DNA of 64,000 nt from Aerosticca soli (GTDB taxonomy: Bacteria; Pseudomonadota; Gammaproteobacteria; Xanthomonadales; Rhodanobacteraceae). Shown here piece after piece: positions 17,878 through 26,479 of the stretch. Every line of letters begins with the position of its first letter. Position 1 is the stretch's first letter. Position numbers and translations under genes: made by a program. Under the pieces are notes generated by a model. The model saw only the letters and a program-made list of their open reading frames with translations, was not told the origin of the DNA and did no database searches. The stretch lies in the NCBI RefSeq assembly GCF_003967035.1, contig NZ_AP018560.1, positions 829,001 to 893,000 on the forward strand. The letters are read 5' to 3'.

Positions 17878-19797
17878 ATGCGTCGTTTGAGCTGGCGTTT
17901 TTTCATCGCCGCGCTGCTGTTCCTCAGCCTGAGCCGGCTCGGCCTGGCGTTGTGGCAGTGGCCGCGCGTGCGCGATGCGGGTGGTCTCGCGCCCATCCTC
18001 CTCGGCGGCCTGCGCATCGACCTCAGCCTGCTGGCGATGATCCTGACCCTGCCGGCGCTGCTGTCGCCGTGGCTCGGCCATCGCCCGCTGGCAGCCAGGC
18101 TCACCGCCTGGTGGTATCGCCTGTGGTGGCTGCTGCTGGTGCTGCTGGAGGTGTCCACGCCGCAATTCATCATCGAGTACGACACCCGTCCGAACCGGCT
18201 GTATTTCGAATACTTGAGCCACCCGCGCGAAGTGACGGCGATGCTCTGGCACGGCTACAAGGGCGTGCTGTTCGCCGGCGTGGCGGTGCTGGCCGTGCTC
18301 GGCTGGCTGGGGTTTCGCCTGCTGCCGACGCGCCTGCGTGACCGGCCCATGCGGATGGCGCTGCGCGTACCGGTGACCGCGGTGCTGTTTGCCGTGTTGT
18401 TCCTCGCCGCGCGCGGCACGCTGGAGCATCGCCCGCTCAACGCCGCGCAGGTGGCCTTCAGCAGCGACGGCATGGTCAATGCGCTGCCGCTCAACTCGCT
18501 CTACAGCGTGGCCAACGCCGCCCTCGCGATGAGCAGCGAGCGCTCGGCCGCGGCGGTCTACGGCAAGCTGCCGGAAGCAGAGATGCATGCCATCGTGCGG
18601 CGCAGCGCGCACCTGGACGGGCCGATGCTCGACCCGCGCTATCCCAGCCTGCACTATCAGCAGGCCAGCGCCAGGCCGCCGCGCCCGTACAACCTGGTCA
18701 TCATCGTCGAGGAGAGCCTGGGCGCGCAGTTCGTCGGCAGCCTGGGCGGACGCGACCTCACGCCCAACATCGACGCGCTCGGCAAGCAGGGCTGGCTGCT
18801 CGCGCGCACCTATGCCACCGGCACGCGCTCGGTGCGCGGGCTGGAGGCGCTGACCACCGGCTTCCTGCCGACCCCGGCCGAGGCGGTGCTCAAGCTGCCG
18901 CGCAGCCAGCACGGCTTCTTCACCATCGCCGGCCTGCTCGGCGAGTTCGGCTACCACTCGCGCTTCGTCTACGGCGGCGAGGCGCACTTCGACAACATGA
19001 AGGGCTTCTTCCTCGGCAACGGCTTCGACGAGGTGATCGACCAGGCCAAGTTCGCCATCAAACCCGGCTTCGTCGGCTCCTGGGGCGCCAGCGACGAGGA
19101 CATGTTCAACGAGCTGCACCACCGCCTGCTGGAGGACGAAAAGACCGGCAAACCGGCCTTCACCCTGGCCTTCAGCGTGTCCAACCACACGCCATGGGAG
19201 TATCCCAAGGGCCGCATCCAGCCGCAGGGCGACCCGGCCAGCGTGGACAACACCGTGCGCTACGCGGACTGGTCGATCGGGCAGTTCTTCGCCAAGGCCA
19301 GGCAATCGCCCTATTGGGACCACACCGTGTTCCTGCTGGTCGCCGACCACGACGCGCGCGTGTTCGGCGCCAGCCTGGTGCCGGTGCGGCATTTCCACAT
19401 TCCCGCGCTGATCCTCGGCGCCGGCGTACCCGTGCAGCGCGACGAGCACATCGTCAGCCAGATCGATCTCGCCCCCACGCTGCTGTCGCTGATCGGCGTG
19501 AGCAGCGTGCACCCGATGCTGGGCGCCGACCTCACCCGCTTCTATCCGGACCGGGCGATCATGCAGTACGGTGACACCTACGGGTACTTGAAGGGCGATG
19601 ACCTGCTGGTGCTGGAACCGCACAAGCCGGCCGCGCAGTTCCGTTACGAGGCGGCGGACGAACGACTGACGCCCGCGGCGGTCGATCCGGCACTGGCCAA
19701 GGAAGCACTGGCGCACGCGCTGTGGCCGAGCTGGGCCTATCTCAACGAACGCTACCCGCTGCCGCCGCCGGCGTTGCAGCAGCATCCGCCACGCTGA
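17878..19797 (+). CDS. LTA synthase-family sulfatase-fold phosphotransferase
   Basis: A 639-residue inner-membrane protein: about five N-terminal helices (starting WRFFIAALLFLSLSRLGLALW) then a periplasmic alkaline-phosphatase-superfamily domain from about residue 275. Metal and catalytic motifs visible are NLVIIVEESLG, the nucleophile region ATGTRSVRGLE, and LLVADHDARVFG. The family includes LtaS, OpgB and related phosphoglycerol or phosphoethanolamine transferases; in a Gram-negative cell, modification of periplasmic glucans or lipids with phosphoglycerol is more likely than teichoic acid synthesis. The ATG at 17878 has GGAGAG 7 bases upstream, preferred over an ATG at 17836. It ends exactly where the convergent isochorismatase gene begins (no bases between stops). 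Confidence 0.87.
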   Translation: MRRLSWRFFIAALLFLSLSRLGLALWQWPRVRDAGGLAPILLGGLRIDLSLLAMILTLPALLSPWLGHRPLAARLTAWWYRLWWLLLVLLEVSTPQFIIEYDTRPNRLYFEYLSHPREVTAMLWHGYKGVLFAGVAVLAVLGWLGFRLLPTRLRDRPMRMALRVPVTAVLFAVLFLAARGTLEHRPLNAAQVAFSSDGMVNALPLNSLYSVANAALAMSSERSAAAVYGKLPEAEMHAIVRRSAHLDGPMLDPRYPSLHYQQASARPPRPYNLVIIVEESLGAQFVGSLGGRDLTPNIDALGKQGWLLARTYATGTRSVRGLEALTTGFLPTPAEAVLKLPRSQHGFFTIAGLLGEFGYHSRFVYGGEAHFDNMKGFFLGNGFDEVIDQAKFAIKPGFVGSWGASDEDMFNELHHRLLEDEKTGKPAFTLAFSVSNHTPWEYPKGRIQPQGDPASVDNTVRYADWSIGQFFAKARQSPYWDHTVFLLVADHDARVFGASLVPVRHFHIPALILGAGVPVQRDEHIVSQIDLAPTLLSLIGVSSVHPMLGADLTRFYPDRAIMQYGDTYGYLKGDDLLVLEPHKPAAQFRYEAADERLTPAAVDPALAKEALAHALWPSWAYLNERYPLPPPALQQHPPR

Positions 19798-20403
19798 TCA
19801 GCCTCCAGCGCCGGCGTTCCCCGCGGTCGTGGTGGCCAGCCATTGCGCGTGGCCGCATACGTTCAGACCCACGCTGTCGCTGGCATGGAGCAGGGCGCGT
19901 TCGTTGCGTTCGGGCGTGGTGGCGGCCACCGCATCGTCAAGCATGGCGACCCTGAAGCCGCGGATGTGGGCATCGATCGCCGTGCCGAGCACGCAAGCGT
20001 CCGTGGCCGCGCCGGCGATCGCCAGGTCCCGCACCTTGAGGAAGGCCAAAAGCGGCGTGAGCTGGGTGTGGAAGAACGCCGAGTGGCGCGACTTGAGCAG
20101 GACCACGTCGCCTTCCTGCGGCGCGAGCAGCTCGGCAAGCCTCGCCGATGCAGTGGGACCCTCGCGGACGGTGTAGGCGAGTACGTCCTTCCAGGTGCCC
20201 TGCCATTGCTGAAAATTGTCGTTGCAGTAGATCACCGCAATGCCGCGACTTCGGCAGGCCGCAGCCGCAGCGGCCATGGCCGGGGCCGCCTGCTGCTGGG
20301 CCTGCGCCAAGCGGTCGCCGTCGACGAAACGGAAATGGCTGAAAACGTCGATCAGCAGCAGCGCGCTGCTCGACGGCCGGGCGGGATCTTCGAGCATGTC
20401 CAT
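19798..20403 (-). CDS. Isochorismatase-family cysteine hydrolase
   Basis: A 201-residue cytoplasmic alpha/beta hydrolase of the isochorismatase superfamily. The Asp-Lys-Cys triad can be placed: Asp in LLLIDVFSHF near residue 19, Lys in VLLKSRHSAF, and Cys in GAATDACVLGTAIDA. Members hydrolyse amides or enol ethers (nicotinamide, N-carbamoylsarcosine, isochorismate and others); the substrate here is not predictable. It is 23 bases downstream of the DUF2383 gene on the same strand and may be cotranscribed with it. Confidence 0.85.
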   Translation of the reverse strand: MDMLEDPARPSSSALLLIDVFSHFRFVDGDRLAQAQQQAAPAMAAAAAACRSRGIAVIYCNDNFQQWQGTWKDVLAYTVREGPTASARLAELLAPQEGDVVLLKSRHSAFFHTQLTPLLAFLKVRDLAIAGAATDACVLGTAIDAHIRGFRVAMLDDAVAATTPERNERALLHASDSVGLNVCGHAQWLATTTAGNAGAGG

Positions 20404-20426
20404 GCGGTGGCGTCGGGTTCAGGGAT

Positions 20427-20870
20427 TCACTCGTAGGCCCGCTTGAGGTCGCGCATTTCCTCGTGACCGCGCTTGACCGAGGCATAGGCGTTCTCGATGG
20501 CGGCACGCACCGGCGCTGCAAGCTCCGTCTGGGCCAGGGCTTCCTCGAATTTGCATTTGATGTGGTCTTCGCCGCGCTCGACCTCCTGCACCACGGCCTT
20601 GTCGCCCTTGCTCATGTGCGCGCGCAATTCCATGAACATGCGATGGGCGGAGGCGAGCACGGTGCCGTTGTCGGCCGGTCTGCCGCCCAGCTCGCGCGCC
20701 ACGGCACGCAATGCGTCCACCACCCGGGCGCGCTCGCCGGCCCAGCGCCGGAAAAGATCGGCGATCATCGGGTTCTTGGCCTGCTCGGCCGCTTCGCCGT
20801 AGCCCTGGCTGCTGTCGAGGACCGCTTCGATCAGGCTGTTGAGAATGGCGAGGTCGTGGCTGGCTTGCAT
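20427..20870 (-). CDS. PA2169-type four-helix-bundle (DUF2383) protein
   Basis: A 147-residue all-alpha protein, ferritin-like in pattern, matching the DUF2383/PA2169 family. It begins with a helix typical of the family (NSLIEAVLDSSQGYGEAAE) and has conserved acidic and His residues (ASAHRMFMELRAHM, VERGEDHIKCKFEEAL). These proteins are often stress-induced but have no proven activity. AGGAG precedes the ATG on the minus strand by about 8 bases, fixing the start at 20870 even though the frame is open further upstream. It sits between Dps and the isochorismatase, but a strong terminator separates it from dps, so it has its own promoter somewhere within 20871-20975. Confidence 0.85.
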   Translation of the reverse strand: MQASHDLAILNSLIEAVLDSSQGYGEAAEQAKNPMIADLFRRWAGERARVVDALRAVARELGGRPADNGTVLASAHRMFMELRAHMSKGDKAVVQEVERGEDHIKCKFEEALAQTELAAPVRAAIENAYASVKRGHEEMRDLKRAYE

Positions 20871-20971
20871 GGCAGGACTCCTGGGACGGACGTAACCGGC
20901 GTCCGTGCACGATACGCAGCCGCCGTGGCGGCGATGCGTGGGGTGCGTGAATGCGCTCTCGATGAATGCGG

Positions 20972-21012
20972 GCGACAAAAAAGGCGGCACCCATCGCGGG
21001 GTGCCGCCTTTT
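20972..21012 (-). terminator. Intrinsic terminator of dps
   Basis: A 14-base perfect stem (AAAAGGCGGCACCC / GGGTGCCGCCTTTT) with a 6-base loop lies 29 bases downstream of the dps stop; read on the minus strand it ends in TTTTTT. This is one of the clearest Rho-independent terminators in the window. Confidence 0.9.
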
Positions 21013-21040
21013 GGGGCTTGCAACGCCCGTTGCGCGGGTT

Positions 21041-21505
21041 TTATTTCAGCAGCGCGCGCAGCATCCAGGCGGTCTTTTCGTGCGCCTTCAGGCGGCCGGT
21101 GAGCATGTCCACGGTGCCCTCGTCGTCGCCTTCCTCGGCGACCTTGATCGCATCGCGCGCGGTCTGCGCGGCGATCTCGTGGCCTTCCACCAGCTGGTTC
21201 ACCATGTCCTTCCAGTCGGGGACGCCCGGTTCCTCCTGGATCGAGGTGAGCTTGGCGAACTGGCTGTAGGAGCCGGGCGCGAACACGTCCAGCGTGCGGA
21301 TGCGCTCGGCGATCTCGTCGGCGGCCAGCCACAGCTCGTTGTACTGGGTCTCGAACATCGTGTGCAGGCTGTTGAAGTGCGGCCCGGTGACGTTCCAGTG
21401 GAAGCTGTGGGTCTTGAGATACAGCGAGTAGGTGTCGGCCAGCAGTTTGGACAGCTGCTTGGCGATGGCTTCGCGGTCTTTCTTGGCAATGCCGATGTTG
21501 CCCAT
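21041..21505 (-). CDS. dps: Dps-family DNA-binding ferritin-like protein
   Basis: A 154-residue starvation/oxidative-stress protein that forms dodecamers, oxidises and stores iron and protects DNA. The intersubunit ferroxidase-site residues are visible in [13 protein letters not shown] (His pair) and the following [18 protein letters not shown] (Asp/Glu). The N terminus ([18 protein letters not shown]) is short with a few lysines. AGAGGAG is 10 bases upstream of the ATG at 21505; an in-frame TTG three codons earlier is too close to that site. A strong terminator follows. It is divergent from hrpA with 113 bases between. Confidence 0.95.
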   Translation of the reverse strand: MGNIGIAKKDREAIAKQLSKLLADTYSLYLKTHSFHWNVTGPHFNSLHTMFETQYNELWLAADEIAERIRTLDVFAPGSYSQFAKLTSIQEEPGVPDWKDMVNQLVEGHEIAAQTARDAIKVAEEGDDEGTVDMLTGRLKAHEKTAWMLRALLK

Positions 21506-21562
21506 GGTGTGCAAACTCCTCTGCTTGATATGGCCGTCAGCTTAGCCGGCGGCCGATCGGGG

Positions 21563-21590
21563 TTGAAATAGCGCTTTTCGATGCTATCGA
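21563..21590 (+). promoter_or_regulatory. Possible hrpA promoter with inverted repeat
   Basis: TTGAAA (21563-21568), 16 bases, then TATCGA (21585-21590) resembles a sigma-70 promoter about 28 bases before the hrpA start. ATAGC (21568-21572) and GCTAT (21583-21587) form an inverted repeat with a 10-base spacer over it, in the dps-hrpA divergent region, so it may be an operator for either gene. Confidence 0.35.
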
Positions 21591-21618
21591 TGTGCTCCGG
21601 CTATTTTGTTGTGCATCC

Positions 21619-24600
21619 ATGACCGATTCCGTTCCGTCCGCCGTTTCTGCGGACGCCCTCGACCGATTGCAAGTGGCGCTGGCTGAGGTCTGCAGCCGCG
21701 ACGTCGGCCGTCTGCGCGGGCGCTGGCGGGCGCTGCGCCGCCAACCGGATGCGGCGAAGATGGCGGCGCTGGCCCGCGACATCGAGGTCTCCGCGGCCAA
21801 ACGCCGCGCGCGCGCCGCGGCCAAGCCGGCGATCCGGCTGGACGAGTCGCTGCCGATCAGCGCGCGCGCCGAAGAAATCGTCGAGCTGATCCGCCGGCAT
21901 CCGGTGGTGGTGATCGCCGGCGAGACCGGTTCGGGCAAGACCACGCAGCTGCCCAAGCTGTGCCTGGCCGCCGGCCGTGGCGAGGCCGGCATGATCGGCT
22001 GCACCCAGCCGCGCCGGCTTGCCGCGCGTTCGGTGGCGCGGCGCGTGGCCGAGGAACTGGGCACCGCGCTCGGCGACCAGGTCGGCTTCCAGGTGCGCTT
22101 CAGCGATCAGGTATCCGAGCGCACGCTGGTCAAGTTCATGACCGACGGCATCCTGCTCGCCGAGACGCAGAGCGATCCGTGGCTGAGCGCCTACGACACG
22201 CTGATCATCGACGAGGCACACGAGCGCAGCCTCAACATCGACTTCCTGCTGGGTTACTTGAAGCGACTCGTCGGGCGGCGGCCGGAGCTCAAGCTCATCG
22301 TCACCTCGGCGACCATCGACACCGAGCGCTTCGCCGCGCACTTCGACGGTGCGCCGGTGGTGGCGGTGGAGGGGCGCGCGTATCCGGTGGAGGTGCGCTG
22401 GCGGCCGCTGGATGCGCTGGGCGAGGCCGCGCGCGGCATCAGCCAGGGCGGCGCCGAGCACATCGCCCACGTGCTCGACGAGATCACCCGCGAGGACCCG
22501 CACGGCGACGTGCTGGTGTTCCTGCCCGGCGAGCGCGAGATCCGCGACGCGCATCTGCTGCTCTCGCGCCGGTCGTACCGCGAGACCGAGATCCTCGCGC
22601 TCTACGCGCGGCTGTCCGCCGCCGACCAGGACCGCGTGTTCCGCCCGGGACCGAAGCGGCGCGTGGTGCTGGCCACCAACGTCGCCGAAACCTCGCTCAC
22701 GGTGCCGCGCATCCGCTACGTGATCGACACCGGACTCGCGCGGGTCAAGCGCTACAGCCAGCGCAGCCAGCTCGAACGGCTGTACGTCGAGCCGGTTTCG
22801 CAGGCCGCCGCCGAACAGCGCAAGGGCCGCTGCGGACGCGTCGGGCCGGGCGTGTGCTACCGCCTGTACGACGAGGCGGATTTTTCCGCGCGGCCGCGCT
22901 TCACCGACCCGGAGCTGCTGCGCTCCTCGCTCGCCAACGTGATCCTGCGCATGCTGGCGCTGAAGCTCGGCGAGGTGGAGGACTTCCCCTTCCTCGACGC
23001 GCCGGACCGGCGCGTGGTCGCCGACGGCTATCGTCGGCTGGCCGAGATCGGCGCGATCGACGAGGCCCGCGCGCTCACGCCGATCGGTCGCACGCTGGCG
23101 CGGCTGCCGATCGACGTGCAGCTCGCGCGCATGCTGGTGGAGGCGCAGCGGCTCGGCGTGCTGCGTGAGCTGCTCGCCATCGTCGCCTTTCTCGGCATCC
23201 AGGATCCGCGCGAGCGTCCGGCGGATGCGCGCCAGCAGGCCGACGCGGCGCACGCCACCTTCGCCGATCCGCGCTCGGACCTGCTCGGCGTGCTCGCGCT
23301 GTGGCGCGCCTACGACACGGCGCACGAGGAACTGACGCAGTCCAAACTGCGCGACTGGTGTGCGCGGCATTTCCTGTCTTTCCTGCGCATGCGCGAATGG
23401 CGCGAGCTGCATCGACAGCTGCTGCTGACGGTGCAGGAGCTCGGTTGGAAGACCGACGCCGCGCAGAAAGGCCAGGCCGAGGTTTCCGCAGCAGCGCCCC
23501 GGCAAGAACGGCATGCGGGACGCGGTGCGCGTGACCGCGACAAGGGTGATCGCAATCTGCCGGCGCGTGCCGGCCCATCCCTCGCGCGGGGCGAGCGCAC
23601 GGCGCATGGCGGCGATCAGGAAGCCGCCGCGGCCCGTCTCTACGAAGCCATCCACCGCAGCCTGCTCGCCGGCCTGCCCACGCAGGTCGGCCACAAGGAC
23701 GAGAAGGGTTTCTATCGCGGCACCCGCGAGCGGCGTTTCCAGATCTTCCCCGGTTCCGCGCTGGCCAAGGCCGCGCCGCCGTGGCTGTTCGCCGCGCAGA
23801 TCCTCGACGTCGGCGGCAGGGTGTGGGGGCTCACCTGCGCGCGCGTCGAGCCGGCGTGGATCGAACAGCAGGCCGCGCATCTCGTGCGCACGAGCTGGCG
23901 CGATCCGCACTGGTCGCGCAAGCGCGGCGCGGTGATCGCCTACGAGCAGGTCAGCCTGTTCGGTCTGGTGCTGGTCGAACGCCGGCCGGTGGTGTTCCAG
24001 CGGCAGGATCCCAAGCTCGCCCACGCCATCTTCCTGCGCGAGGCGCTGGCGCGCGGCGACATCGACGCCAGGCTCGACTTCCTGGCCGCCAACCGCCGCG
24101 TGCTGGAAGAGGCGCACGGCATCGAGGCCAAACAACGCCGCGCGGGACTGGTGCGCGACGAGGATCGGCTCGCCGCGTTCTTCGCCGGCAAGCTGCCCGA
24201 GGACATCGCCTCCACCCGCGCCCTGGAAGCCTGGTACCGCCGCGCAAGTCCCGCCGAGCAGGCGGCGCTGCGCTGGTCGCTCGCCGACGTGATGGAGGGC
24301 GGTGCGGGGCTCGATCCCAAGGCGTTTCCGGCCGTGTTGGAACTGGCCGCCGACGGCGCAAGCCAGCGCCTGCGCCTGGAGTACCGCTTCGTGCCCGGCG
24401 ACGAGGCCGACGGCGTGACCCTGCACGTGCCGCTCGCGCTGCTCAACGCACTGCCTGCGGCGCGCTGCGAATGGCTGGTGCCGGGCCTGCTGGCGGAGAA
24501 GGTCACCGAGCTCATCCGCGCCCTGCCCAAGGCCTTGCGGCGCAACTTCGTGCCGGCGCCGGATTTCGCCCGCGCCTTCGTCGAGGCCGAGGCGCCGCGC

Positions 24601-25665
24601 GACGAGCCGCTCACCGCCGCGCTCGCCGCCTTCCTCACCCGTGTCACCGGCGTGGCGGTGGACCCGGACGCCTTCGCCGCGGTGGAACTGCCCGCGCACC
24701 TTTGCATGCGCTTTCGCCTGCACGACGAGCACGGCAAGACGCTGGCCGTCTCGCGCGATCTCGCTGCGCTGCGTGCGCAATGGACGGAGCAGGCGCGGGC
24801 GGCCTTCTCGCGCAAGACCGATCTCGAACTCGTGCGCGAGGATCTTACCCACTGGGACTTCGACGAGATCCCGCGCGAGGTGTCCTCGTCCGCCGGGCTC
24901 AAGGCCTTTCCCGCGCTGGTCGATCTCGGCCAGGCGGCGGCGCTGCGCGTGTTCGAACGCGCGGACGAGGCCGCCGCCGCGCACGTAAAAGGCGTCGAGC
25001 GGCTGCTGCGCAATGCGCTCGCCGGCGACTTCAAGCAGGCGCGTCGTCGCCTGCCGATCGCCAACGCACTCGCGCTCAAGTACGCGCCGCTGGGAAGCGT
25101 GGATGGCCTGCGCGAAGACCTCGTCGAAGGCGGCTTCGCCGACTGGCTGGCCGGGCGCGATCTCGACGTGCGCAACGCCGCCGCCTTCGAGGCCCTGCGC
25201 ACGCAGGCTGCGCACGCACTCTTCGCGCATGCGGTGGAGCGGCTCAAGCTGGCCGAGCCGATCATCCTCGCCCAGGCCGAGCTGCGGCCCTGGCTGGAAC
25301 CGCCGCTGCTCGGCTTTGCGCGGGCAAGCTACGACGACCTGCGCGAGCAGTTCGACGCGCTGCTCGCGCCCGGTTTTCTGCGCGAGCTGCCTGCGGCGCG
25401 GCTGGCACATTACCCGCGCTATCTCAAGGCCATGCGCCTGCGCGCCGAACGCCTGCGGCAGGATCCGGCCCGCGACCAGCAGCGCCTGCTGCAGGTGCTG
25501 CCGTACTGGCGCGAGTACCTGAAGCGCCGCGCCGGCGGCGCCGACGGGCTGGACGAGTTGCGCTGGCTGATCGAGGAGTGGCGCGTCTCGCTGTTCGCGC
25601 AGGAGTTGAAGACCGCCGAGCCGGTTTCGCCCAAGCGCCTGGCCCGCGCGCTGGAATCCGCGTAG
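21619..25665 (+). CDS. hrpA: HrpA, DEAH-box ATP-dependent RNA helicase
   Basis: A 1348-residue DEAH/RHA helicase, about 50 residues longer than E. coli HrpA. HrpA unwinds RNA and helps rescue stalled or collided ribosomes. Motifs: Walker A GETGSGKT at 101-108, DEAH at 198-201, SATID, and the C-terminal helicase core QRKGRCGR. OB-fold and DUF3418 regions follow in the second half (RLYEAIHRSLLAGLPTQVGH onward). The ATG at 21619 is preferred over an upstream frame extension. Residues about 613-671 are a low-complexity Arg/Gly/Ala-rich segment between the winged-helix/ratchet region and the OB part, which relatives mostly lack. No operon partner is evident. Confidence 0.95.
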   Translation: MTDSVPSAVSADALDRLQVALAEVCSRDVGRLRGRWRALRRQPDAAKMAALARDIEVSAAKRRARAAAKPAIRLDESLPISARAEEIVELIRRHPVVVIAGETGSGKTTQLPKLCLAAGRGEAGMIGCTQPRRLAARSVARRVAEELGTALGDQVGFQVRFSDQVSERTLVKFMTDGILLAETQSDPWLSAYDTLIIDEAHERSLNIDFLLGYLKRLVGRRPELKLIVTSATIDTERFAAHFDGAPVVAVEGRAYPVEVRWRPLDALGEAARGISQGGAEHIAHVLDEITREDPHGDVLVFLPGEREIRDAHLLLSRRSYRETEILALYARLSAADQDRVFRPGPKRRVVLATNVAETSLTVPRIRYVIDTGLARVKRYSQRSQLERLYVEPVSQAAAEQRKGRCGRVGPGVCYRLYDEADFSARPRFTDPELLRSSLANVILRMLALKLGEVEDFPFLDAPDRRVVADGYRRLAEIGAIDEARALTPIGRTLARLPIDVQLARMLVEAQRLGVLRELLAIVAFLGIQDPRERPADARQQADAAHATFADPRSDLLGVLALWRAYDTAHEELTQSKLRDWCARHFLSFLRMREWRELHRQLLLTVQELGWKTDAAQKGQAEVSAAAPRQERHAGRGARDRDKGDRNLPARAGPSLARGERTAHGGDQEAAAARLYEAIHRSLLAGLPTQVGHKDEKGFYRGTRERRFQIFPGSALAKAAPPWLFAAQILDVGGRVWGLTCARVEPAWIEQQAAHLVRTSWRDPHWSRKRGAVIAYEQVSLFGLVLVERRPVVFQRQDPKLAHAIFLREALARGDIDARLDFLAANRRVLEEAHGIEAKQRRAGLVRDEDRLAAFFAGKLPEDIASTRALEAWYRRASPAEQAALRWSLADVMEGGAGLDPKAFPAVLELAADGASQRLRLEYRFVPGDEADGVTLHVPLALLNALPAARCEWLVPGLLAEKVTELIRALPKALRRNFVPAPDFARAFVEAEAPRDEPLTAALAAFLTRVTGVAVDPDAFAAVELPAHLCMRFRLHDEHGKTLAVSRDLAALRAQWTEQARAAFSRKTDLELVREDLTHWDFDEIPREVSSSAGLKAFPALVDLGQAAALRVFERADEAAAAHVKGVERLLRNALAGDFKQARRRLPIANALALKYAPLGSVDGLREDLVEGGFADWLAGRDLDVRNAAAFEALRTQAAHALFAHAVERLKLAEPIILAQAELRPWLEPPLLGFARASYDDLREQFDALLAPGFLRELPAARLAHYPRYLKAMRLRAERLRQDPARDQQRLLQVLPYWREYLKRRAGGADGLDELRWLIEEWRVSLFAQELKTAEPVSPKRLARALESA

Positions 25666-25733
25666 CGCCGCAAAAACAGTGCAGGCGCGCTCGCGGTGCC
25701 CATGACCCTTGCGCCGAGCCCTTCCGCGGGCGC

Positions 25734-26342
25734 TCAGCGGCGCCGGCAACCGTAGCGCTCGGCCGTGCGCGTGAGCGTGTCGTCATCGATGCCGTGCGCG
25801 ATGCGCTCCTGCGTCGTCATGCCGTCCCAGACCGCGACGTCGAGACAGTGACGATCGATCGCGCCGGTCAGGCCGCCGATGACATGGATGATGCCGGCGA
25901 TACCCTGCGTACGCGGATCGACCATGGTGAAATGGGGTGCCCCCGGGACCAACGCACCCGGCAGGCGGATCGCTGGCGCCGCGGCATGCAGACGCTGGTC
26001 GAACGCGCGGCCGCCGGCGACATAACCCTCCGGCGTGGGTGCCACCTGTGCGGGTCCGGTGGGCTGTTCGTCCGCAGTGCCGGACGCGGAGCCTATCGCT
26101 GCGGGGCGACCTCGTGTCCCGCCGGCGGGCTGCGCTTCTCCCCCGGCGTGCGGCAGGCGTGACTTGATGCGAGGCGCGCGGACCGTCCGCGGCGGATGGA
26201 TAATCGCCGGGCTGCTCGAACGCAGCAGACGCAGGCGCAGCGTCTGACCGTATTCGCCCGCAGCGGGCAGCCTGGCACTGTCGGGTGTCGGCATCGGCAT
26301 CCACAGACAAAACAGCAGGGCGCCGTGTAGAGCGATCAGCAA
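25734..26342 (-). CDS. Hypothetical membrane-anchored protein
   Basis: A 202-residue protein I do not recognise by function. It begins with a hydrophobic helix (LLIALHGALLFCLW) followed by a Pro/Arg/Gly-rich linker of about 90 residues and a more ordered C-terminal part (DPRTQGIAGIIHVIGGLTGAIDRHCLDV...TTQERIAHGIDDDTLTRTAERYGC). The Cys pair (RHC and YGC) in the end region suggests a periplasmic disulfide-bonded domain; this type of C terminus occurs in other Xanthomonadales proteins of unknown role. The only start in frame before the helix is TTG at 26342; ATGs inside the hydrophobic stretch are less likely. It is a separate unit between hrpA and the LysR gene. Confidence 0.6.
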   Translation of the reverse strand: MLIALHGALLFCLWMPMPTPDSARLPAAGEYGQTLRLRLLRSSSPAIIHPPRTVRAPRIKSRLPHAGGEAQPAGGTRGRPAAIGSASGTADEQPTGPAQVAPTPEGYVAGGRAFDQRLHAAAPAIRLPGALVPGAPHFTMVDPRTQGIAGIIHVIGGLTGAIDRHCLDVAVWDGMTTQERIAHGIDDDTLTRTAERYGCRRR

Positions 26343-26479
26343 GGCGAGCCAGGCAGATGCGTCCTCCGGCGGCCCGCACGGATCTGCCGTCGAAGATCAT
26401 GGGTTCCCTCCGTTCTCGTCGGGCGACGATGCTTGCGACCCGCCACGGCGAGTCCGGGTTCCCGCGTCACGCGCCCTGG

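Noticed and set aside
17878-19797. Reading the LTA-synthase-family gene as a sign of a Gram-positive organism or teichoic acid.
   Set aside because: All surrounding genes (TonB receptors, TamA, lipid-A-type transferase) are Gram-negative; the family is broad and includes periplasmic glucan modifiers.
21568-21587. OxyR site between dps and hrpA based on the ATAG and CTAT elements.
   Set aside because: Spacing between the two elements is 12 bases; the OxyR pattern needs 7-base spacings and four elements.
21601-25749. A 1382-codon minus-strand frame across the whole of hrpA.
   Set aside because: Composition is Arg/Gln/His-rich and motif-free, and the plus strand has intact DEAH helicase motifs.
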